Assembly (NCBI RefSeq): GCF_040958095.1
Contig: NC_091152.1
Coordinates: forward strand, 21,359,162 to 21,423,161
DNA from: Procambarus clarkii
Taxonomy: Eukaryota; Arthropoda; Malacostraca; Decapoda; Cambaridae
DNA length: 64,000 nt
Reading direction: 5' to 3'
A program made the position numbers and the translations under genes. Of this stretch, positions 49,349 to 60,526 are shown one piece after another. Every line of letters starts with the position of its first letter. The first letter of the stretch is position 1. The notes beneath the pieces are model-generated. The model ran no database searches. It saw only the letters and a list, made by a program, of their open reading frames with translations, and was not told the origin of the DNA.

Positions 49349-49584
49349 GCTTTCTACAAACACTTCTATTCAATATCCATTGTTTCGTGTTCTGTCTTGT
49401 GTTGATGAAATTAATACCCTATTAATACCACTTCTTGTTCTGTCTTGTGTTGATGAAATTAATACCCTATGAATACCACATCTTGTTCTGTCGTGTGTTA
49501 ATGCCACATCACCCCTTCCACCTCACTCAAATGTAGATATAAAATCGGAGATGCGTAAGTTCTATTCAGTTGTGTATTTGTGAA
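49349..49584 (+). other. 3' untranslated part of right Penelope copy
   Basis: It contains two to three direct copies of a roughly 60-bp block with TTCTGTCTTGTGTTGATG and ATTAATACCCTAT, mirrored in the left copy at 44450-44570. Function unknown; it could be a 3'-end recognition signal. Confidence 0.7.
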
Positions 49585-49643
49585 CTAAAGTCTTTGAAAA
49601 TGTAGAAAGTTTTACGAAACGCGCTCGTGTCGCGTCAGACTAG
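49585..49643 (+). ncRNA. Hammerhead-ribozyme-like fold in Penelope 3' end
   Basis: Stem I: AGTCT (49589-49593) with AGACT (49637-49641). Stem II hairpin: GTAGA/TTTAC (49602-49615). Then GAAA (49616-49619). Stem III: ACGCG with CGCGT closing a CTCGTGT loop (49619-49635). C49636 sits where cleavage would occur. The CUGANGA box is replaced by TTGAAAAT, so activity is doubtful. Hammerhead motifs in Penelope-like elements are established knowledge, and the position just before the pLTR fits. Confidence 0.5.
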
Positions 49644-49651
49644 AAATAAAA

Positions 49652-49762
49652 ATGAATTTTGGAGAATTGATTTTTGATTTACCTCCAACAGTGAAACGAA
49701 ATGTACGAAAGATTGAGAAAATTCGTGTTAGAATTATTAATCTTACTTTTTCGGTCATATTT

Positions 49763-49768
<6 letters not shown>
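49652..49768 (+). repeat. Pseudo-LTR, right copy
   Basis: Repeats the 5'-end sequence of the element, beginning with the ATG of MNFGELIFDLPP, and is cut by (TA)n right after TCATATTTAATAATA. Confidence 0.75.

Positions 49769-49855
<87 letters not shown>
49769..49855. repeat. (TA)n, right edge of Penelope-like pair
   Basis: TA tract of about 87 bp. Confidence 0.97.
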
Positions 49856-50382
49856 GCGAACAAGCCTGAATGGTCCCCAGGACAATATGCAACTGAAAAC
49901 TCACACCCCAGAAGTGACTCGAACCCATACTCCCAGAAGCAACGTAACTGGTATGTACAAGACGCCTTAATCCACTTGACCATCACGACCGGACAAAATG
50001 AGGTGATAGCCGAGGCTATATGAACCACCCCACCGCCGGCACTCGGATAGTAATCTTGGGCATAGCATTTTACCAAATCACCTCATGGGTTCGAGTCACT
50101 TCTGGGGTGTGAGTTTTCAGTTGCATATTGTCCTGGGGACCATTCAGGCTTGTTCGCATTTGTGTTCCTCACGTGTGCCCCAAAGAATGAGGTGATTTGG
50201 TAAAATGCTATGCCCATGATTACTATCCGAGTGCCGGTGGTGGGGTGGTTCATATAGCCTCCGCTATCACCTCATTTTGTCCGGTCGTGATGGTCAAGTG
50301 GATTAAGGCGTCTTGTACATACCAGTTGCGTTGCTTCTGGGAGTATGGGTTCGAGTCACTTCTGGGGTGTGAGTTTTCAGTT
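49856..50382. repeat. Second inverted pair of the 259-bp SINE
   Basis: A minus-oriented copy (49856-50085) meets a plus-oriented copy (50086-50382) at CACCTCATGGGTTCGAG. Both contain the tRNA-Leu-like part. The plus copy stops at GAGTTTTCAGT, exactly where the copy at 41866 stops, and continues as (TA)n. Confidence 0.85.
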
Positions 50383-50389
50383 ATATATA

Positions 50390-50463
<74 letters not shown>
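50383..50463. repeat. (TA)n before element F
   Basis: TA tract of about 80 bp. Confidence 0.95.
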
Positions 50464-50466
<3 letters not shown>

Positions 50467-50835
50467 GTACCTAGTAGCCAGAACGCACTTCTCGGTCTAC
50501 TATGCAAGGCCCGATTTGCCTAATAAGCCAAGTTTTCATGAATTAATTGTTTTTCGACTACCTAACCTAACCTAACTTTTTTGGCTACCATACCTAACCT
50601 AACCTATAAAGATAGGTTAGGTTAGGTTAGGTAGGGTTGGTTAGGTTCGGTCATATATCTACGTTAATTTTAACTCCAATAAAGAAAAATTGACCTCATA
50701 CATAATGAAATGGTTAGCTTTATCATTTCATAAGAAAAAAATTAGATAAAATATATAATTTCACGAAAACTTGGCTTATTAGGCAAATCGGGCCTTGCAT
50801 AGTAGGCTGAGAAGTGCGTTCTGGCTACTAGGTAC

Positions 50836-50838
<3 letters not shown>
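50464..50838 (+). mobile_element. Palindromic TTAGG-bearing element, copy F (+)
   Basis: Same family and orientation as A, B and D, with TTTTTGGC for TTTTTCGGC and other scattered changes. It again follows a SINE and a TA tract, repeating the order seen at 41.87 kb. Confidence 0.85.

Positions 50839-50914
<76 letters not shown>
50839..50914. repeat. (TA)n after element F
   Basis: TA tract of about 76 bp. Confidence 0.95.
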
Positions 50915-50918
<4 letters not shown>

Positions 50919-51068
50919 ATGAAAACTCACACCCCAGAAGTGACTCGAACCCATACTCCCAGAAGCAACGCAACTGGTAACTAAGCTTCTGGGAGTATGG
51001 GTTCGAGTCACTTCTGGGGTGTGAGTTTTCATTCGCATATAGTCCTGGGGACCATTCAGGCTTGTTCG
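50915..51068. repeat. Third inverted SINE joint, short fold-back
   Basis: AAAACTCACACCCCAGAAGT (minus-oriented SINE end, to about 50982) meets GCTTCTGGGAGTATGGGTTC (plus-oriented) across a few bases. It forms a stem of about 55 bp with a tiny loop, followed by the SINE 3' part and a TA/TAA tract. Confidence 0.85.
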
Positions 51069-51110
<42 letters not shown>

Positions 51111-51130
51111 AATATATATATAATAATAAT
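51069..51130. repeat. (TA)n/(TAA)n tract
   Basis: A TA run, then (ATA)n, then mixed A/T ending in an A-run near 51133-51143. Confidence 0.9.
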
Positions 51131-51349
51131 TTAAAAAAAAAAACAATAGGGAAGGGAGTACCACCTCTGGCTGGAAGAAGGGGGACCCATAGCCTCGGAG
51201 GAAACCACACATAACGCATTGGAGGGAATGTAGGTCCCCTCCAATACAGTTTCTGTGTGCTTTTCTCCTACCACCCCCTTCCCTTTTTTTTTTTTTTCCT
51301 TTATTGTGTATTTAAAGGTTACAAAACATACAAGACAAATGCCTAAAGG
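51131..51349 (-). other. 3' untranslated end of R2-like LINE
   Basis: On the minus strand AATAAA (51300-51305) is followed two bases later by a 14-base A run (51284-51297), consistent with a polyadenylation signal and tail. Beyond it lies a further 140 bp with GAGGCTATGGGTCCCCC that may be flanking DNA or a longer 3' end. Confidence 0.5.
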
Positions 51350-54229
51350 TTATGGATCTCTTGAAGCTCCTCCGCTTCTGGACAGGAACCGAGGACGCAG
51401 CAAGCATTTCCCCTCTGGATCGCCACACTGAGACGCTGAAATAAAAAAACTGGAAGCCCTTGGGTCTCTGGTGACGTCAATGAGCCTGGAACCCAATTCC
51501 TTGAGAAATCCCAAGGCACTCTTGCCCCAGGGGCCATGCGTCTCAGACGCTATGGGAACAAAGAGGTATTGACCTTCCAGTCGCCTGTACTTGAGTGATT
51601 TTGCTGTTTCCCTGTGGTTGGCCGCCCCACCTGCTTGATCAGCTCCGAAGTGTACATAGGTGTCAGCCAGGGTGGATACACATGTGTAGTCCCACACCAA
51701 CTGTCTACCCTCCTTCCATGGGTATATGGTGATGCCATCAGGGCGAAGTGCGGGGAAATCCGGGTTTTGGACCCCTAGGATGCGAGGTTCTCTCTCCGCT
51801 GGGCACCCAGCTGAGACGAGGCTTCTCTTGATGATGTCATTGACCTCGTTGTGTCTTGCATGCCAGCCCTTTGTGCTTCCGCAATGCAACCCATGCAGTC
51901 CGTATTGGTCTGCTTCCACCCTGTTGCAAATACACTTGTATTCAGTGTGAATTGGGGCACCAAGGCGGAGGGCTACTGCTACACGAAGGGATTCTGGATC
52001 TAGGCGCGTGCCCATTGCTGACATGGGTACTGCCAGGAGGAAGTCTCCTGCATGGGGGGCACGCACTGCTCTGAGGCGGGCTTTCTCCTTGTATGATGTT
52101 GCGACGCTGAGCATGGCATCAGCTACTTTTTCCACTAGAGGGTGGTCCCAGCCGGACTGTTTGTGTTGTTTTGTTGGCTCTATAATGGTTGCTGGGGCTG
52201 CAAGAACATCCCACTGATTTGAACATTCAGTGAAAGCAGGATCGTGTATTCCTGCTGAATCCCTCAGGGTTGCAGGTAAAATATCTCTGACGAGGTCGTG
52301 TGATGCATGAGAGGAGGAAAGGAAGGCTGGTAGAGCAATTTGGGAGGCTGTGCGGACACCAAGGCCGCCGAGTCTTACAGGAAGGGTTGCTTGCTCCCAC
52401 TGAGAGTCGTCCAATGGCAGGTTCAGGACTTTCACCAGCATGGACCTCAGAAGGGTGTCATACACATTTAACTTAGGGCTGCTGTAGGATGGAGAACATC
52501 TCAGAAAGTAGGTCAACTTAGGGAGAGACAGGCATCTTGTAAGAAGAAAGAGAGCATCATGGGCATCAATCTTGTCAATCCTGTCCTGCATTCTCTTTAG
52601 GTCAGTGATTTTTGCAACCAGGACCTCCTCGATTGCTCGTGGGCCAATGGGGGCACCCAGGAGAGTGCAGTCCGGTGGCTCGACAACGAGAATGTCTGGA
52701 AGAACATTTTGTATTTGCCCAGTGATGTCTGGGTTGCGGGAGATTATTTCACATTTGGATGCATTGAGAATGAGGCCTAAGGCTGCTCCCTGCTCCTGGA
52801 TTTTCCTTATATCCTCCAAAATGGTTTCCGGAGTTCCAGCTAGAGTGCCATCATCCAGGTACCAGATGTTTAGCTCGCTTGTCAGACTATCAGTGACCTC
52901 TTTGATAGCTAGGCAGAAAAGGAGGGGGGCTAAGGGGTCACCTTGTTGGACACCTTCACAGGAGTTTATTTCATGCTCCCCAAAAAGAAGCTTAGAGTCC
53001 CCACTGTAGCACGATCGGATGAATGGGTAAAGGGGACGGAAATGGTTGTGTACAGCCCTGAGGACAGCGTCTCGTCTGACTTGATTGAAGGCATTTTTGA
53101 AGTCAAGCTTTACTAGTGCCTTCTGGTCCGGGAGATCAGCAATGTAAGCCCGCGCTGCATGTGCTGCAGCTTCACAACCTAGGGGGATCCCAAACCCGAG
53201 CTGATGAGGTTTCAGCAAGGTGGCTGCTTCCTGGCTGATAGATCTCACTGCAGCCTTAGCTACAAGGCGTCGGAGGGTATTGCCAACGGCAATGGGCCTG
53301 ATACCCCTATCCTTCTTCTTTAGAGCACAGAGTGCTGCTCCATAAAAGACAGGCCTGATGTCCTCAGGGATGCCGCCAGCCAAACACATGTTGGAGAATC
53401 TGGTAAGTTCCACTAGAAGATCCTTTGCAGCATCTCCAAGCGCCGGGTTCAGCATTTGTTTGATGTGCTGGGGTCTTAGGCCTGTAAAGCCCCCTGCTGA
53501 ACCTGTTGGGAAAGACATGGCTGCTTTGTACACCTCAGATTCTCGAACAGTCAAGGGTTCTATGCCAGCATTGTTTTCCTGGGGATCCCTGCTGCTGTCG
53601 GGGGCTCTGGGTGGGTGTTTGTCTTGAAGAGCCTCTGCTGTCGTGGCGTTCCTGGGGGCAATAGTGTCATCGCTGGTCATGATTCTGATGGCACCTGTGG
53701 TATTGCCCTCTTCTATTTTCCTGGTGATCTGTGCTCTCATTTTGTGGTTCTCAGATGAGTTATTGTTGGTCGTCCTGCGGCTGGTGTTCTTGGCACGAGG
53801 GGGGAGGCGGACCAGGTTGTCTGCTCTGGGGAATTCATTAAGTGCCCTGATTACAGAGGTTGCTAATGACTTGTCTCTCCTGGGCGGTAATGCTAGGCAT
53901 GCATTCCCAAATAGAAGGAGATTGTGCCACGATCCAGAGGTTCTGGGAGCATTGTTGACCTTTGTCAGCAGACTGGTGAGTTTGGCTGCTGCTTGATGAC
54001 GGGCAGCCTTGGGGATGTGGGGCAAGGTCCTGGTGGACGTCGCTTTGACTGCTTCAAGCAGATTATCTGCTGAAATGAAATTGAGGGAGGTATTGTTCCT
54101 CGCTCCTGCAGCAGGTTGTCCATCGTCACTGCCCCGGGGCGGGCGCCTAGACCCTAGACAACCACCTGAATTGAGAGAATGATAGCGGACAGTTCCATTT
54201 GAATTGAGACGATACCGTCTGTCACACAC
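51350..54229 (-). CDS. R2-like non-LTR retrotransposon protein: RT plus restriction-like endonuclease
   Basis: A 959-codon frame with no ATG at its listed start (GTG) and open upstream to the TA tract, so it is 5'-truncated. Just before and at the start, CQVCDRRY...H...C suggests a CCHC zinc finger. The RT spans about 240-500: [16 protein letters not shown], motif [11 protein letters not shown] (D376), [14 protein letters not shown], and catalytic YLDD (457-460). The C terminus has a CICN...H...C...HARH zinc-binding motif (766-793), then EPRIL, PD at 830-831 and D847 in VWDYTCV, matching the R2-type CCHC plus PD-(D/E)XK endonuclease order. The last 30 residues are off frame: a T7 run near 51450 has shifted, and [12 protein letters not shown] continues in the adjacent frame to about 51343. 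Target specificity is unknown, and it does not lie in rDNA here. Confidence 0.88.
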   Translation of the reverse strand: MCDRRYRLNSNGTVRYHSLNSGGCLGSRRPPRGSDDGQPAAGARNNTSLNFISADNLLEAVKATSTRTLPHIPKAARHQAAAKLTSLLTKVNNAPRTSGSWHNLLLFGNACLALPPRRDKSLATSVIRALNEFPRADNLVRLPPRAKNTSRRTTNNNSSENHKMRAQITRKIEEGNTTGAIRIMTSDDTIAPRNATTAEALQDKHPPRAPDSSRDPQENNAGIEPLTVRESEVYKAAMSFPTGSAGGFTGLRPQHIKQMLNPALGDAAKDLLVELTRFSNMCLAGGIPEDIRPVFYGAALCALKKKDRGIRPIAVGNTLRRLVAKAAVRSISQEAATLLKPHQLGFGIPLGCEAAAHAARAYIADLPDQKALVKLDFKNAFNQVRRDAVLRAVHNHFRPLYPFIRSCYSGDSKLLFGEHEINSCEGVQQGDPLAPLLFCLAIKEVTDSLTSELNIWYLDDGTLAGTPETILEDIRKIQEQGAALGLILNASKCEIISRNPDITGQIQNVLPDILVVEPPDCTLLGAPIGPRAIEEVLVAKITDLKRMQDRIDKIDAHDALFLLTRCLSLPKLTYFLRCSPSYSSPKLNVYDTLLRSMLVKVLNLPLDDSQWEQATLPVRLGGLGVRTASQIALPAFLSSSHASHDLVRDILPATLRDSAGIHDPAFTECSNQWDVLAAPATIIEPTKQHKQSGWDHPLVEKVADAMLSVATSYKEKARLRAVRAPHAGDFLLAVPMSAMGTRLDPESLRVAVALRLGAPIHTEYKCICNRVEADQYGLHGLHCGSTKGWHARHNEVNDIIKRSLVSAGCPAEREPRILGVQNPDFPALRPDGITIYPWKEGRQLVWDYTCVSTLADTYVHFGADQAGGAANHRETAKSLKYRRLEGQYLFVPIASETHGPWGKSALGFLKELGSRLIDVTRDPRASSFFISASQCGDPEGKCLLRPRFLSRSGGASRDP

Positions 54230-54278
54230 TTGACAGTTTCCTCTTGGGTGGCCATCTTCTTGGCTGGAAAGAGGCTAT

Positions 54279-54772
<494 letters not shown>

Positions 54773-55056
54773 ATTAGTGAGACAAATGTGTATCAATGAT
54801 CCTACTCAAATCGCCCTCTAATTGATCTATCAAAAATGGATTTAAGTTATATTAACCACTGCTAAAGTTCAAATTACTTTCTTTTGTGACCTGTATCAAA
54901 GTAGATTCAATTATGTTCCTGTTATAAGCGCTTTTACAATTCGTTATTGAAGAAGTCATCTCCCAATCAATTTGGTGAGCATCTTCTGACAGATGAACAA
55001 ACAAAGCATTAGACAATTGGCCATGTCTTACAGAGTATTTATGTTGCTGTAATACT
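54773..55056 (-). pseudogene. Second-family Penelope-like GIY-YIG relic
   Basis: The minus strand reads QQHKYSVRHGQLSNALFVHL, then HQIDWEM and RNIIESTLI, before stops appear. This matches the later half of Penelope-type GIY-YIG domains (H..INW, then a conserved E in 'ESxLI'). It differs from the 44-49 kb family. Only about 90 codons survive and one in-frame stop interrupts them. Confidence 0.6.
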
Positions 55057-55467
55057 TACAGAGTATTATGCAATATAACGTATTTCCGTACTACGAAAGA
55101 TCAGTGTGGTACATATATACTATAATTTATTTTAACAGAAGTAAACATCATGTTTTGGGGAATTATGAGAGTGAAGGTTTAAACAAAACAAAATATTAAT
55201 ATATTTTTATTGGGTGGTCTTGAAGAGGTAAGTGGCTTAACGCCAAGTGTTGACATTTCCATGTAAAGTTGTTTTGACAACTCTCCTTACAAATGATGCA
55301 CAAATATCGTTTAGGCGAGACAGGTGCCCTGGAAAATTCCTCTTCAGTGGTGCTTCTCAGAGAAGAGTATTTACTGAGGGGGAAATAAGTTCATACATAT
55401 ATTTACCACTGGAATGTATATACTTTGGAATACTGCAACAAGAATAACAGTTGCTTCTTATATCTAT
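55057..55467. other. AT-rich spacer
   Basis: No coding region or repeat is recognised. Confidence 0.4.
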
Positions 55468-55732
55468 CTTGAGGTTATCTTGAGATGATTTCGGGGCTTA
55501 GCGTCCCAGCGGCCCGGTCCCCGACCAGGCCTCTTTTTTGTTACCCCCACCCCCCTCAGGAAGCAGCCCGTAGCAGCTGTCTAACTCCCAAGTACCTATT
55601 TACTGTTAGGTGAACCAGGCCATCAAGGTGAGAGAAACTGCCCATTTGTTTCCTCCCCGCCGGGAATCGAACCCGGAACAATTAGGACTACGAATTAATC
55701 CCGAGCGTTGTCCACTGAGCCGTCAGGCCCCC
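55468..55732 (-). repeat. tRNA-derived SINE, same family as 9388-9643
   Basis: The minus strand carries CTGACGGCTCAGTGGACAAC (A box) and CCGGGTTCGATTCCCGG (B box and T arm). The plus-strand side begins CTTGAGGTTATCTTGAGATG as in the other copy. Confidence 0.78.
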
Positions 55733-56295
55733 TTACCTAGGTGCTGGTTGTGTCAGCGTGTAACGAGGATTGTCAACAAGGGCTTTCCTCTCTGAAGTAC
55801 CATCTGGTGTCACGGGTACCGAAGTGTACCTCAATACTCTCACTATAACCCACACCCTACCAGGTACCAAGTCCACTCCGGGCTCACCATAGACCGTGCT
55901 GCTTGGAACTAATGTTCCATGTAGCTGAATCTAATACAAAAACCACACCAGGTACGTGGTACAGTGGTACGCATTTCCAGTGGTACATGACGGTACCCAA
56001 CTGTGAAACACTAACACAAGAAGCAGGAACATTCTGCGGTACAGTACGGTACACAAATATGCCCAACAGTTACTCACTATGGTACACAACAGCAACACAC
56101 ACTGCAGTACACGGAGGTACACGACAGTCACAACTTTACTCCAAGTTACAAAATGGTAAACAAGGGTATGCAGTAGCGGTACTCTACGGTACACCTAGGT
56201 ACACATTAGCGATAAACTGTTGTAGGCGACGGTACACAGCAACAACACGGTACCATGCATCATATCGTCACACTGTGGTACACATAGATACAGAA
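55733..56295. repeat. GGTACAC-rich degenerate repeat, left part
   Basis: The word GGTAC(A/G) recurs at irregular spacing (for example 55950-56000, 56030-56100, 56180-56290). There is no fixed period. It resumes after the SINE at 56576. Confidence 0.6.
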
Positions 56296-56309
56296 CAGTT
56301 ATGCTGAAT

Positions 56310-56561
56310 TACACACAGGAATCACAATAGCGTGATGCATCAACGAACAAATCCACAAGGGCCGTGACGAGGATTCGAACCTACGTCCGAGATGATCCCA
56401 GACGCTGGTTTGTGTCTCGGAGAGGCTGCAGGATCCAGTAAGTTCAGTAGAACTTCGGTTTCAACTCTTTTGACCATGTCGTAGCTCAGTCGATTAAAGC
56501 AGCTTCTGGGATCATCTCGGAAGTAGGTTCGAATCCTCGTCACGGCCCTTGTGGATTTGTT
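56310..56561 (-). repeat. tRNA-derived SINE with fold-back, 14-bp TSD
   Basis: Flanked by CAGTTATGCTGAAT at 56296-56309 and 56562-56575, a 14-bp target duplication of retroposition size. Inside, about 57 bp at 56342 is the inverse of the right end: AATCCACAAGGGCCGTGACG faces CGTCACGGCCCTTGTGGATT. Each arm carries a tRNA-like B box (GGTTCGAATCCTCGTCACGG). It may be two half-SINEs joined head to head. Confidence 0.8.
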
Positions 56562-56575
56562 CAGTTATGCTGAAT

Positions 56576-57219
56576 GCCTTAGTGTACCGTTTTGTATAAC
56601 ACACAGGTGCTCTGTGGTACACAGTAATAAAGGAAAGTGCTCTGTAGTAAATAGCAGGACACTGAGGTGCGGTGAGGTACACCAAGGTACACAGTCTGGA
56701 CACATCGTGCACGCCAGCACCAGCTGTGTGTATCAACAGTTCTGGCATGTTGCACACTAGGCCCTGGCAGTCTTGGCCAAAACAAATCAGAATTATTGTG
56801 CAATATTTTCTTCGCTAAACAGAAAACAGTTGGTACAAAATACTCAACTAATCTATCATCACAGAGTTTTTTGTTTTGTTTGAAAACAAAGATTTGACAA
56901 AATTAATATATTGAAAATATCACGTCACACGACAATAATGTTTCTTTATTATATAACCAAAATTAATACAACATCGAGTTTACAAGAATTTAACACGAGA
57001 AATAATTATATTTCTTAAATTAATATAGTATATATATTTAATAAGCGTTTAAAATTACGTTATATACAATAAATTTTGTGGAGTGGTAAATGTTATCATT
57101 TTACAAGATAAAATTAATATGATTACAACTTTTCACAGGAAAGTTGATATCGTTTTCTGAGGTTCCCGATGACCTTTTATGTTGACGTCTTGAAGACTGG
57201 TTTTATACAGCTGATACTT
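56576..57219. other. GGTACAC-rich tail, then AT-rich DNA
   Basis: GGTACAC words continue to about 56700, including GAGGTACACCAAGGTACAC next to CACTGAGGTGCGG, which resembles the 22-bp unit that follows at 57220. From 56800 to 57200 the DNA is very AT-rich with no feature. Confidence 0.5.
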
Positions 57220-60101
57220 GAGGTATATTGTAGTGTACACTGAGGTATATTGTAGTGTACCCTGAGGTATATTGTAGTGCACACTGAGGTATATTGTAGT
57301 GTACACTGAGGTATATTGTAGTGCACACTGAGGTATATTGTAGTGCACCCTGAGGTATATTGTAGTGCACACTGAGGTATATTGTAGTATACACTGAGGT
57401 ATATTGTAGTGTACCCTGAGGTATATTGTAGTGTACCCTGAGGTATATTGTAGTGTACCCTGAGGTATATTGTAGTGTACCCTGAGGTATATTGTAGTGT
57501 ACACTGAGGTGTATTGTAGTGTACCCTGAGGTATATTGTAGTGCACACTGAGGTATATTGTAGTGCACCCTGAGGTATATTGTAGTGCACCCTGAGGTAT
57601 ATTGTAGTGTACACTGAGGTATATTGTAGTGCACCCTGAGGTATATTGTAGTGCACCCTGAGGTATATTGTAGTGTACACTGAGGTATATTGTAGTGTAC
57701 CCTGAGGTATATTGTAGTGCACACTGAGGTATATTGTAGTGCACCCTGAGGTATATTGTAGTGCACCCTGAGGTATATTGTAGTGTACACTGAGGTATAT
57801 TGTAGTGCACCCTGAGGTATATTGTAGTGCACCCTGAGGTATATTGTAGTGTACACTGAGGTATATTGTAGTGTACCCTGAGGTATATTGTAGTGCACAC
57901 TGAGGTATATTGTAGTGCACCCTGAGGTATATTGTAGTGCACACTGAGGTATATTGTAGTGTACCCTGAGGTATATTGTAGTGTACCCTGAGGTATATTG
58001 TAGTGTACCCTGAGGTATATTGTAGTGTACACTGAGATGTATTGTAGTGTACACTGAGGTATATTGCAGTGCACACTGAGGTATATTGTAATGCACCCTG
58101 AGCTATATTGTAGTGTACCCTGAGGTATATTGTAGTGCACACTGAGGTATATTGTAGTGCACCCTGAGGTATATTGTAGTGTACACTGAGGTATATTGTA
58201 GTGCACCCTGAGGTATATTGTAGTGCACCCTGAGGTATATTGTAGTGTACACTGAGGTATATTGTAGTGCACACTGAGGTATATTGTAGTGCACACTGAG
58301 GTATATTGTAGTGTACCCTGAGGTATATTGTAGTGCACACTGAGGTATATTGTAGTGCACCCTGAGGTATATTGTAGTGCACACTGAGGTATATTGTAGT
58401 GTACCCTGAGGTATATTGTAGTGTACCCTGAGGTATATTGTAGTGTACCCTGAGGTATATTGTAGTGTACACTGAGATGTATTGTAGTGTACACTGAGGT
58501 ATATTGTAGTGCACACTGAGGTATATTGTAATGCACCCTGAGCTATATTGTAGTGTACCCTGAGGTATATTGTAGTGCACACCTTGAGGTATATTGTAGT
58601 GTACACTGAGGTATATTGTAGTGTACACTGAGGTATATTGTAGTACACCCTGAGGTATATTGTAGTGCACACTGAGGTATATTGTAGTGCACACTGAGGT
58701 ATATTGTAGTGCACACTGAGGTATATTGTAGTGTACCCTGAGGTATATTGTAGTGTACACTGAGGTATATTGTAGTGCACACCTTGAGGTATATTGTAGT
58801 GTACACTGAGGTATATTGTAGTGCACACTGAGGTATATTGTAGTGCACCCTGAGGTATATTGTAGTGCACCCTGAGGTATATTGTAGTGTACACTGAGGT
58901 ATATTGTAGTGCACACCTTGAGGTATATTGTAGTGTACACTGAGGTATATTGTAGTGCACACTGAGGTATATTGTAGTGCACACTGAGGTATATTGTAGT
59001 GTACCCTGAGGTATATTGTAGTGCACACTGAGGTATATTGTAGTGCACCCTGAGGTATATTGTAGTGCACACTGAGGTATATTGTAGTGTACCCTGAGGT
59101 ATATTGTAGTGTACCCTGAGGTATATTGTAGTGTACCCTGAGGTATATTGTAGTGTACACTGAGGTGTATTGTAGTGTACACTGAGGTATATTGTAGTAT
59201 ACTCTGAGGTATATTGTAGTGCACACTGAGCTATATTGTAGTGCACCCTGAGCTATATTGTAGTGTACCCTGAGGTATATTGTAGTGCACACTGAGGTAT
59301 ATTGTAGTGTACACTGAGGTGTATTGTAGTATACTCTGAGGTATATTGTAGTGCACACTGAGGTATATTGTAGTGTACACTGAGGTATATTGTAGTATAC
59401 TCTGAGGTATATTGTAGTGCACACTGAGCTATATTGTAGTGCACCCTGAGCTATATTGTAGTGTACCCTGAGGTATATTGTAGTGCACACTGAGGTATAT
59501 TGTAGTGTACACTGAGGTGTATTGTAGTATACTCTGAGGTATATTGTAGTGCACACTGAGGTATATTGTAGTGTACACTGAGGTATATTGTAGTGTTCAC
59601 TGACGTATATTGTAGTATACTCTGAGGTATATTGTAGTGTACACTGAGGTATATTGTAGTGTACCCTGAGGTATATTGTAGTGTACACTGAGGTATATTG
59701 TAGTGTACACTGAGGTATATTGTAGTATACTCTGAGGTATATTGTAGTGCACACTGAGCTATATTGTAGTGCACCCTGAGCTATATTGTAGTGTACCCTG
59801 AGGTATATTGTAGTGCACACTGAGGTATATTGTAGTGTACACTGAGGTGTATTGTAGTATACTCTGAGGTATATTGTAGTGCACACTGAGGTATATTGTA
59901 GTGTACACTGAGGTATATTGTAGTGTACACTGAGGTATATTGTAGTATACTCTGAGGTATATTGTAGTGCACACTGAGGTATATTGTAGTGCACACTGAG
60001 GTATATTGTAGTGCACCGTGAGGTATATTGTAGTGCACACTGAGGTATATTGTAGTGCACACTGAGGTATATTGTAGTGCACACTGAGGTATATTACAGT
60101 G
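57220..60101. repeat. 22-bp minisatellite, about 131 units
   Basis: Units read GAGGTATATTGTAGTGCACA or GTGTAC variants followed by CT. Main variation is GCAC versus GTAC and ACT versus CCT. A few units are changed (GAGCTATATTG, ATACTCTGAGG, an extra C near 58582, 58783 and 58916). Blocks such as 59210-59460 recur at 59400-59800, showing higher-order duplication. Minus-strand frames stay open for up to 689 codons with a 22-residue period and are artefacts. Confidence 0.97.
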
Positions 60102-60207
60102 TGAGAGCGACGTGGCTGCACGTAGCCTCACGCATGAATCATAGTCTGGTTGATCAGGTACTGGTAGGAGGTGGTGATCAAGTGAGAGGTGGACCAGTTA
60201 AGCCTCT

Positions 60208-60526
60208 TACGTTTAGAGTGAGAGTGTTGACCAGTCCTGGACCCTCCACGTTTAGAGTGAGAGTGTTGACCAGTCCTGGACCCTCCACGTTTAGAGTGAG
60301 AGTGTTGACCAGTCCTGGACCCTCCACGTTTAGAGTGAGAGTGTTGACCAGTCCTGGACCCTCCACGTTTAGAGTGAGAGTGTTGACCAGTCCTGGACCC
60401 TCCACGTTTAGAGTGAGAGTGTTGACCAGTCCTGGACCCTCCACGTTTAGAGTGAGAGTGTTGACCAGTCCTGGACCCTCCACGTTTAGAGTGAGAGTGT
60501 TGACCAGTCCTGGGCCCTCCACGTTT
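60208..60526. repeat. 39-bp minisatellite, about 8 units
   Basis: Units begin ACGTTTAGAGTGAGAGTG and include TTGACCAGTCCTGGACCC. They are almost identical; one unit has GGGCCC. The period is divisible by three, so a 168-codon plus-strand frame crosses it, without coding support. Confidence 0.95.

Noticed and set aside
57133..60131. Frames of 467, 689, 513 and 373 codons reading a 22-residue repeat
   Set aside because: Minisatellite artefacts; they overlap each other in different frames.
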